In this document: one piece after another, positions 35,881 through 43,138 of the stretch
Layout of the letters: the number at the start of each line of letters is the position of its first letter
How positions within the stretch are numbered: position 1 is the first letter of the stretch
Assembly (NCBI GenBank): GCA_017467565.1
Contig: JAFUSV010000062.1
Location: forward strand, 1 to 64,000
Source of the DNA: Prevotella sp.
GTDB lineage: Bacteria; Bacteroidota; Bacteroidia; Bacteroidales; Bacteroidaceae
Direction: 5' to 3'
DNA: 64,000 nucleotides
The notes under the pieces: model-generated
What the model was told of the DNA's origin: nothing
The model's database searches: none
What the model saw: the letters and a program-made list of their open reading frames with translations, nothing else
Translations under genes and position numbers: made by a program

Positions 35881-38508
35881 CTATTCCTTTACAAACTTGG
35901 TGACGAAGGTCTCGCCGTCAGCCACCACCTTACTGATGTAAAGCTGCGGCTGAAGCATAGACATGTCTGCCGAAAAGCCCGAAACGTTATGGTAAGAGCC
36001 GTTAAGCATGGTCTTGCCCATGCCGTTGCTCACAAGCATCGACACATCCTTGCAGGTGTTGGCGAACGAGCCTACAAGACATTTTGTTGCGGCATTGTAG
36101 CCCACCTTCGAGCTGTTGCTGCTGATGTTGTCGACAGCCGTGGCGCTGTCAAAACTGACCTTTATGACGCGAGCCTTGCTGCAATCATCGGTGGCGACCT
36201 CTATGGTTGTGGTCTTTGTGGCAGCATCGAAGGTGAAGGGGGGCTGCTTGCCGTCCACGCTTACCGAGAGCGGCTTGCGGCTGTTGCACACGCGAACCTC
36301 ATAAGCACGTTTCTGCGGAGCCTTGGCAGCATAACCGTTACGGGCAGAGACGGTGACGGTTGCCTCGTTGCCGCTGACCGTCTGCGTGAGCGTTGTGACG
36401 GCGCTGTTTGAAACATAGTCGGCGTTGTCGCCGTCATCCTCATAGATCGATCCCTCGCCGTTGCTTCCTGCCACGACGTTGAGAATGAGCTTGTCGGGAC
36501 GCTCCGTAACGTTCATCACGGTTGCGGGGTTGTAAGGAATAATTGCTCCCTGACGGAAGAAATAGGGAATCTGCGCATCTGTAAACTGCATGGTTTTCTT
36601 GCACGGGCCTTCAATAAGTTCGTTTGTAGACACGCTCCACCATTTTCCTTCAGGGAACCAGATGGTCTTCTGGGTCTTTGTTGCGCCTTCCTTGGGAGCC
36701 TCTGTTATAGGAGCTACGAGAATGTCGTCGCCGAAGAAATATTCGTTGTCATAGGTGTAGGCCTCCTCCACGTCGGGATACTCATAATAGAGCGGACGGC
36801 AGATCGAGATGCCTGTGTCGTAGGTCTTGCGGGCCATCGTGTAGATGTATGGGAAAAGCGAGTAGCGCAGACGCACAGCCTCAAGTATTGTGGGGAAGTT
36901 GTCAAACTTCCAGATGCGGCGTTCAATGCGCGAGTCGTTGGTGGCATGGGTGCGGAAGATGGGTGTGAACACGCCAAACTGGATCCAACGCAACACGAGA
37001 TTGGGGTTGTTGACGAGCTGCTCGTTGGAGAACATGTGTCCGCCGAGGTCGTGACCCCAGTAGCCATAGCCCACGTTCGATGCGGTGGCGGTGAAGTAAG
37101 GCTCAAAGCCGAGAGCCTCGTAGCTGATGTTGGCATCGCCGGAGAAGCCGATCTGGTAACGGTGGCTGCCCAGTCCGCCCCAACGGTGGAAGATTACAGG
37201 GCGCTTGCCCTCACGCTTGGCTGCCTCGTTGAAGAACACATGGTTGCACCAGAAGGTCTCACTCAGCGAGTTGGTGTAAGGTGAGGTGAGCCACTGTTGC
37301 CAGTCGAGCCACCAGAAGTCGACGCCCTCGCTCTCGTGGTCGCGGATGATGTTCTTGAAGAAGCTGTTGGTGAAGTCGGGGTAGTCGATGTTCCAACTGA
37401 TGTTGTCGCCCGCGTCGTTGAGATACTTGCCTCCCAGCTCAGCGTTCATCTTGGCAAAATAGTCGGGACTCTCGGTCTTGTTCACACCGTCTGCAGGGTG
37501 AAGGTTAAGGGCTGTCTTGAAGTGTTGGTCGTGCATCTCCTTGAGCAGACCCTTGCCGTCGGGAATGAGATTCGTGTTCCATGACCATCCTGTCCATCCG
37601 CCACGGCCCTCAGACATGCTGCCGGCGTTGCCGTTCCAGTGCCAGTCCATGTCGAGAATCATAACATCGGCAGGGATGTTGTTGCTCTTCAAGTCGGACA
37701 TGATCTTACGGTAGTCGTCGGCCGAGTAAGACGAATACTTGCTGTACCAGTAGCCAAACACATAGTCGGGAGGGAGAGGGATGCTTCCTGCTATCTTCGT
37801 ATAATCGGCCAGCGCCTGCTTGTAGTTGTTGCCATAGCCCAGGAGATAGGTGTCCATGGCGTGACTGTCGGCACGTTCTGCCCACCAGTCGTAGCCCACA
37901 GTGGCGTTGGGAGCGAGGGCGTAAGAGCGTCCGCCGTCGGAGCGGGGCGTGGTCCATGAGTCGTCAATGACAGCCCAGCCCGAGCGCGACACCAGTCCGT
38001 TCTCCATCTCTGAGCGCTTGCCCTCGCCCATCAGTCCGTCGAGCGTGCGGCAGGTGCCCTTGAGGTTCAGAGGGTCGGGCTTGCCGGGATACCATGTGGT
38101 CTTGCCCGTGTGGTTCTTAACCACCACCGACAGGTTTGCCGACGAGGCGGGCACGGTGCGCGGGTCTGAGCCCTTGCGATATTTCAGTTCGAGAGCTGAG
38201 GTGGTGATATAGAGGTATTGTGAATCTTCTTTCTTTGTGAACTGTGGCACCGTGAGGTTACGGTTTACCACGGTGAAGGTGGCGCGATCTTCGAATGCAG
38301 CCTTGTCGCTATATTCAATTCGGATCATCTCTGGCGTGAGCACGGTGAAGCGTGCGTTGCCACAAGTCACCACCGCCTTGTCGTTGGCCTTCGGGTTGTT
38401 GGCAACCTGTGCAAGAGCTGCCGTGAGCGCCAAGGCGTTGAGGGTCACAAACGAGAACAAGCGTTTGATCTGTCGTGACTTAAAGATTTGGGTAAAAAAT
38501 GTTTTCAT
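35881..38508 (-). CDS. GH31 alpha-glucosidase (dextran locus)
   Basis: This 875-residue protein has an N-terminal membrane or signal segment (LFSFVTLNALALTAALAQ). It contains GH31 signatures: PPDYVFGYWYSKYSSYS, MILDMDWHWNG, and the nucleophile Asp402 in FWWLDWQQW. RWGGLGSHRYQIGFSGD carries the likely acid/base Asp. It should hydrolyse alpha-1,6-glucosidic ends of isomaltooligosaccharides, like the GH31 of known dextran loci. The C-terminus (QPQLYISKVVADGETFVTKFV) is a sorting-like tail of another type than its neighbours. It lies 50 bp upstream of the SusE-like gene. Confidence 0.9.
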   Translation of the reverse strand: MKTFFTQIFKSRQIKRLFSFVTLNALALTAALAQVANNPKANDKAVVTCGNARFTVLTPEMIRIEYSDKAAFEDRATFTVVNRNLTVPQFTKKEDSQYLYITTSALELKYRKGSDPRTVPASSANLSVVVKNHTGKTTWYPGKPDPLNLKGTCRTLDGLMGEGKRSEMENGLVSRSGWAVIDDSWTTPRSDGGRSYALAPNATVGYDWWAERADSHAMDTYLLGYGNNYKQALADYTKIAGSIPLPPDYVFGYWYSKYSSYSADDYRKIMSDLKSNNIPADVMILDMDWHWNGNAGSMSEGRGGWTGWSWNTNLIPDGKGLLKEMHDQHFKTALNLHPADGVNKTESPDYFAKMNAELGGKYLNDAGDNISWNIDYPDFTNSFFKNIIRDHESEGVDFWWLDWQQWLTSPYTNSLSETFWCNHVFFNEAAKREGKRPVIFHRWGGLGSHRYQIGFSGDANISYEALGFEPYFTATASNVGYGYWGHDLGGHMFSNEQLVNNPNLVLRWIQFGVFTPIFRTHATNDSRIERRIWKFDNFPTILEAVRLRYSLFPYIYTMARKTYDTGISICRPLYYEYPDVEEAYTYDNEYFFGDDILVAPITEAPKEGATKTQKTIWFPEGKWWSVSTNELIEGPCKKTMQFTDAQIPYFFRQGAIIPYNPATVMNVTERPDKLILNVVAGSNGEGSIYEDDGDNADYVSNSAVTTLTQTVSGNEATVTVSARNGYAAKAPQKRAYEVRVCNSRKPLSVSVDGKQPPFTFDAATKTTTIEVATDDCSKARVIKVSFDSATAVDNISSNSSKVGYNAATKCLVGSFANTCKDVSMLVSNGMGKTMLNGSYHNVSGFSADMSMLQPQLYISKVVADGETFVTKFVKE

Positions 38509-38552
38509 AAAATTACAGTTGTTTGGAGATAAATTGTTGCAGGTAGAAAAGG

Positions 38553-38664
38553 AAACCTCTGGAACGGCGTTGCTTGTATAAGTATGACGCTATTATGAAA
38601 CAAGCCAATAAAAACTACATGAAGCTAACCAATGTTATAAGGTAGCGACGCCGTCCAGAGGTCG
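38553..38664. repeat. Imperfect long inverted repeat between GH27-like and GH31 genes
   Basis: AAACCTCTGGAACGGCGTTGCT (about 38553-38574) pairs with the inverse of TAGCGACGCCGTCCAGAGGTCG (38643-38664), with about 19 of 22 positions matching. The AT-rich loop is about 68 bp. It lies in the 211-bp gap 38509-38719, which otherwise holds nothing recognised. It may be a transcript structure or the edge of an inserted block. Confidence 0.6.
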
Positions 38665-38719
38665 AAACTCAGAAGTTTCCTATTCAAACATAAAACCAAT
38701 CTACGATTAGAAACCGTTC

Positions 38720-40138
38720 TTACTTTGTAAGTTTGACAATCTTGCAGCCATGGGCAGGCACGTTGGCTGTCAGCGATGAAGCCTTGCCCTCGTCCACATG
38801 CTTCCAGAGGTCGCGAACGTTCATCTCACCACTTATGCCGAGCTGGCTGAAGTCGACGGTCATGGTGGCGGTGTTCTCGTCGCGGTTGAACAGGCCGACA
38901 ACCCAGTCGCCGTTCTTCATCTGTCCGTACCACACCTCGTTGTTATCGCCAAGCTTGTCGCTCAGGGGCTTACCCACAAAACCGTCGGCATTGAGAGCGA
39001 GCAGTTCGCTGTTGGTGTAGAACTTAAGGTTGTCGCCTATAGAGCTGGGCTGGTCGGCAACGGCCACAGGGCCACCGGCGAGGAGCTGCAACGACACGAC
39101 GGTCTGACGCTCGTTGTCGTTGTCGAAGGTGTTGAGACGCAGGAAGTCGCCGTCAAGGATGACCTTGTCGCGGCCAGCGATGTGTGACCAATACTTGAAG
39201 CCGTCAAACTGGTTCATGCAGTTGGGCCATGTGGTGTACGACTTGCCTTTATCTTGTGCCGAGCAATGCCACCAGCCGCCACCGCCTGTATCACTGACGA
39301 TGCGAACCATATTGCCATAGCGGGCCTCCACCTCGGCATCGTTATACATGTGGGGCATCACCAGTGAGGTGAAGATGCCGTATTTCTTGGCCGACAGTGC
39401 GATATATGCTAGGGCACGGCCATAGGAAGCACGGCCATAGCCGTGGCCTACGACACCGATGTAACGGTCCTTGCCGTCCTCATACCATGACAGGAAGTCC
39501 ATACGGATGAAGCTGACACCCAGTTCCTGATAATGCTTGAAGAAGCCGTCGATATACTCCTGTGCACCAGGGTTCTCGCTGACCACCCAGTTGAACCAAC
39601 GGTCCTCTGTCCCCTTGTTCACTATCTCGGTGGTGCCGTTATAGTACAGGTTTCCGAAGGTATAGTCCGTTCCTTCGATCTTCGTCTCTCGCGGGCCGTG
39701 AATCCATAGCGGATTGTCGTAAACGCCCAGCTTCAGACCCTTGGCCTTGCACTTGGCAGCCAGGTCCTTCAGCGACATCGATCCATAGTGGGTCATGTAA
39801 CCAGAAGCATCTTGTGCCAGCATGGGAATAAACCCATCGGTACACACCATGTCGTAGCCATAAGGCTTCAGGTTCGTGGCCACCCAGTCGATAACTTCAT
39901 CCCATTGTGCTTCGGTGAAGTCCATGTCGGAACTGCTTACGCCAGCCCGCTCCTGTTCGTAGGCATATTCGTAGATGCTCCAATAGAGGGGTGCCTTCTG
40001 TCCGTCGTGGATGCCTTCAACCACGGGAAGCTCCGGCAATTCATACTTGGGAGGATAACGCATTTCTATGTCGTCCTTACAAGCGCTCAGCAGACTAACC
40101 GCAGCCAGCGCCATCGTCCATAATGTCATCTTTTTCAT
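38720..40138 (-). CDS. Clan GH-D (GH27/GH36-like) lipoprotein glycosidase, candidate isomaltodextranase or alpha-galactosidase type
   Basis: This 472-residue protein has a lipobox (SLLSACKDD). The barrel shows DMVCTDGFIPMLAQDASG, CKAKGLKLGVYDNPLWIHG, VSFIRMDFLSWYE (likely nucleophile Asp) and VRIVSDTGGGGWW (likely acid/base Asp). A small C-terminal beta domain follows (VGLFNRDEN ... VRDLWKHVDEG ... VPAHGCKIVKL), as in GH27 enzymes. GH27 also contains isomaltodextranases, and the dextran context favours action on alpha-1,6-glucan over galactoside, but this is inference. It lies 27 bp after the SusE/F gene. Confidence 0.7.
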   Translation of the reverse strand: MKKMTLWTMALAAVSLLSACKDDIEMRYPPKYELPELPVVEGIHDGQKAPLYWSIYEYAYEQERAGVSSSDMDFTEAQWDEVIDWVATNLKPYGYDMVCTDGFIPMLAQDASGYMTHYGSMSLKDLAAKCKAKGLKLGVYDNPLWIHGPRETKIEGTDYTFGNLYYNGTTEIVNKGTEDRWFNWVVSENPGAQEYIDGFFKHYQELGVSFIRMDFLSWYEDGKDRYIGVVGHGYGRASYGRALAYIALSAKKYGIFTSLVMPHMYNDAEVEARYGNMVRIVSDTGGGGWWHCSAQDKGKSYTTWPNCMNQFDGFKYWSHIAGRDKVILDGDFLRLNTFDNDNERQTVVSLQLLAGGPVAVADQPSSIGDNLKFYTNSELLALNADGFVGKPLSDKLGDNNEVWYGQMKNGDWVVGLFNRDENTATMTVDFSQLGISGEMNVRDLWKHVDEGKASSLTANVPAHGCKIVKLTK

Positions 40139-40165
40139 TGTTTTTGATTATTATGTTCTGAAAAG

Positions 40166-41350
40166 TTACTTTTTCTCTGCCTGGATGGTATAGTGCTCCA
40201 GATCGAATGTGATGCGGTAGGTACCTGCCTCCTTGATCAGCCACTTGTCATCGGGGCCTGTGGTATAGACAAAGTCTGGGGAAGCCACTCCGCTGGCCGA
40301 GATCTCCACATCGGGTGAAGCAGGACGGATGAATGGACACGAGAAGGTTCCATCGGGTTCCAGACAGGCTTTCATGGAACCTATAACCAACTCGCCTTCC
40401 CACGAGAACAGATAATGGTTCGATTCATCGCGGGTGAACGGTGTGGCAGCATCCATGCTCCATCCGCCAGGCGTGGCATCGCCAATCATATACAGCATCT
40501 CTGTCTCTATCGGGTCTTTCTCTATGACTATCTCATCCAGATATTCGGCCTGTATGGTCCAGTGCTCCAAATCAAAGGTCAGACGGTAGATACCTGCCTC
40601 TTCCACTTTCCATTTGTTGTCAGGATTGGCAGCCAGTACAAACTCAGTACTTTCAACACCGCTCTTGTCGATGCGACAGTTGCCGAAACTCGGACGGATG
40701 AAGGGCACGCCCCAGTCGCCTGTCTCCATGCAGGCCTTCAGCTCGCCCTTGTTGAGCGCACCCTCATAGACAAAGACATAATCGGACTTCTTGTCGAGGA
40801 GCTGCGGCGCGTCGATGTTCCATCCCACAGGCGTGGCATCGCCGACGATGTAGAGGGCTTCGGTCTCGATGGGCTCGATGACGGGAGCATCGTTCTCGCC
40901 GAGGAACTCAGTGGACATCGTCCAGTGGCGAAGGTCGAAGGTCAGGAGGTACTTGCCGGCATCGACCACCCGCCATTTGTTGTCGGGGTCGCCAGCATAC
41001 ATCACGAACTTCTGGTCTGTGGTGGCAGTCTTGGAAATCTCAGTGCCACCAACTTCAGGACGTATGAATCCCACTTCCCAACTGCCTGTGGTCAGGCAGA
41101 GCTTGATCTCGCCGGTATAGAGAGACCCCTCCCATGTGAATACCAGAGGGTCCTCGGCTGTAGCTTCAAGGGGTGTGGGGTTTCCAATATCCCAGCCGTT
41201 TGGCGTGGCATCGCCTACCATATAGAGGACTGATGTCTTGATAGGCAACTCTCCTTCTATGATAATCAGTTCTTTCTCACCCTCACAGCTTGTCAGGCCC
41301 GTCAAAAGGACTGTTGCAAGTGTGGCGAAAATATATCTTAGTTTTTTCAT
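40166..41350 (-). CDS. susE: SusE/SusF-like lipoprotein with three tandem glycan-binding domains
   Basis: This 394-residue protein has a lipobox (LLTGLTSCEGEK). It contains three clearly repeated domains of about 115 residues: LYMVGDATPNGWDIG, LYIVGDATPVGWNID and LYMIGDATPGGWSMD. Each continues with a WEGSLYTGE / YEGALNKGE / WEGELVIGS strand, an FIRP segment, PDNKW or DDKW, and LTFDL[RE]HWT or ITFDLEHYT. This is the usual layout of surface starch/dextran-binding SusE/F proteins. It directly follows susD in the operon (29 bp). Confidence 0.88.
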   Translation of the reverse strand: MKKLRYIFATLATVLLTGLTSCEGEKELIIIEGELPIKTSVLYMVGDATPNGWDIGNPTPLEATAEDPLVFTWEGSLYTGEIKLCLTTGSWEVGFIRPEVGGTEISKTATTDQKFVMYAGDPDNKWRVVDAGKYLLTFDLRHWTMSTEFLGENDAPVIEPIETEALYIVGDATPVGWNIDAPQLLDKKSDYVFVYEGALNKGELKACMETGDWGVPFIRPSFGNCRIDKSGVESTEFVLAANPDNKWKVEEAGIYRLTFDLEHWTIQAEYLDEIVIEKDPIETEMLYMIGDATPGGWSMDAATPFTRDESNHYLFSWEGELVIGSMKACLEPDGTFSCPFIRPASPDVEISASGVASPDFVYTTGPDDKWLIKEAGTYRITFDLEHYTIQAEKK

Positions 41351-41379
41351 ATTCTCATAAACTTTATTGTTGAACCATA

Positions 41380-43116
41380 TTAGTTGTTATAGCCAGGATT
41401 CTGCTTGAGAAGAGGATTGGCATTCAGGATGGGACGCATAATGGGGAAGATCTTCGTGTGGTCATCGGCATCAGGTGTCTTGTCCCACCAAGTGCCAGAA
41501 GTGAACTTGTCGAAGCGGATGAGGTCGATGCGACGACGGCTCTCGGCAAAGAACTCACGGCCCCACTCGTCGAGCATCTCCTTCATGTCAAGGTCTGCCG
41601 TGCCTTCGGGGGCATAGAGGGCTGCGTTGAGATTGGCTGCCGGATAGTTGCGCTTGCGTACACTGTTCAGCAGACGGGCTGCCTCGGCCTTCTTTCCAGA
41701 GCGCAGCTTACACTCTGCCAACGAGTAGATAATCTCGGGCAGGCGTATCTCAGTGTAATCGCTTTCCATCTGGTGGGCATCTTCGTCAGTATAGAAAGGA
41801 TACTTGGCAAAGTGCCAGCCGGAGTTGTGGTCACCGTCACGCAGTGTGCTGGTACCCACTGCCAACCATTTGTCGGGAGCCAATGCCTGGAACTTGCCGA
41901 CGGCATCGCGGATGTAGAGGTCGTAGGGCTGTTCGGGGGCCTGAACGCGCTTGATGGCACCGCTCTCGTCCCGATATTCCAGATAGCCATAGAGGAACAT
42001 GCCCTCACGTTTGCTGTTTCCCAGGTTGCGATAGAGCTTCAGGCGGACATCACCAGGATATTTCCTGAAGTTCTGAATGGGCATGCCCAGCTCGTAGGTG
42101 TAGAGTTCACCATTGGGAGCAAAGCTCGGAGAGGCGGCGTACTTGGTGTTATGGTCACCGGCCTTACACTTGGAGTCCTTGAAATAATAGCGAGCACGTG
42201 CAGGAACCGTCCACCAGTAGGTGTCGCCCTGATACTGCCAATAGCTGTAGCCTGGTGCTGCAGGGAATCCGAAGATGACCTCGTCGCAGGCATCGTTATT
42301 CCAGTCGAAAGCGGCATCCCAGCGATCGGCAACCTCGTATTTGCCATACTTGCCATCCAGGATGTCCTGTGCCACCGTCTCACAGTCGGCATATCTGTTC
42401 TCACCGACATACACCTCGGCATTCAGGTAGAGGCGGACGAGCAGGGAAGCGGCACCGGCTTTGGTCCACTGGCCTTGCAGGTTGGCGCCGGAACCCAGTT
42501 CTGTCTTCTCAGCCAGCAGGGGAATGCAGGTCTTCAGGTCGTTCTCAATCAGCTGGAAGATAACCTTGGGCTCCACCTGTGTCTCGGTGTTCTGAGACAC
42601 ATCGTTGAAACTGACTGCAAGGGGGACATTGCGGAAACCGTCGAGCAGACGCAGGTAGAACCAAGCCCTCAGGACTCGGCACTGGGCCTTGAGGTTGTCA
42701 AACTCTGCCTCCGAGAAGCCAAACTGGCTGGGCGACAGCTGCTCAAGGTCCTCAATGACATAGTTACACTGCATGATACCCTGGAAACAGCCGTTCCATT
42801 CGGTCTGGGCATCTCCGCCGTCTTCAACGTTCCACTCATGGTAGTGCAGGCGGCGCCACTTGCCACCATCGTCCCACCAGCCGTCGCGAGTAGGCGTTAT
42901 CAACTGGTCGGCAGTCAGCTCGTTCAACACATGACGGCTCTGGATGCTCCAGAAAGCATGCTCAAAGGGGCGGAACGTGGCTCGTATCACATCGCTTTTG
43001 GTGTTATAATAGTTCTGCGTACCTACCTGGTCGTAGAGTGTCTCGTCCAGATTGGTGCAACTTCCAAGAATCATGATGCTGGCAACAGCACCTATTATAT
43101 AATGAGGAAATTTCAT
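41380..43116 (-). CDS. susD: SusD/RagB-like nutrient-binding outer-membrane lipoprotein
   Basis: This 578-residue protein has a lipobox (IMILGSCTNLDE). It shows the SusD layout: CNYVIEDLEQLS, LKAQCRVLRAWFYLRLLDGF with TPR-like helices, and near the end YTEIRLPEIIYSLAECKLRSGK, then RKRNYPAANLN and EFFAESRRRIDLIRFDKF. It forms the lid of the SusC channel and binds the glycan at the surface. It lies 22 bp downstream of susC. Length is normal. Confidence 0.95.
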   Translation of the reverse strand: MKFPHYIIGAVASIMILGSCTNLDETLYDQVGTQNYYNTKSDVIRATFRPFEHAFWSIQSRHVLNELTADQLITPTRDGWWDDGGKWRRLHYHEWNVEDGGDAQTEWNGCFQGIMQCNYVIEDLEQLSPSQFGFSEAEFDNLKAQCRVLRAWFYLRLLDGFRNVPLAVSFNDVSQNTETQVEPKVIFQLIENDLKTCIPLLAEKTELGSGANLQGQWTKAGAASLLVRLYLNAEVYVGENRYADCETVAQDILDGKYGKYEVADRWDAAFDWNNDACDEVIFGFPAAPGYSYWQYQGDTYWWTVPARARYYFKDSKCKAGDHNTKYAASPSFAPNGELYTYELGMPIQNFRKYPGDVRLKLYRNLGNSKREGMFLYGYLEYRDESGAIKRVQAPEQPYDLYIRDAVGKFQALAPDKWLAVGTSTLRDGDHNSGWHFAKYPFYTDEDAHQMESDYTEIRLPEIIYSLAECKLRSGKKAEAARLLNSVRKRNYPAANLNAALYAPEGTADLDMKEMLDEWGREFFAESRRRIDLIRFDKFTSGTWWDKTPDADDHTKIFPIMRPILNANPLLKQNPGYNN

Positions 43117-43138
43117 AATTGCAACTTTTTATTGGTTA

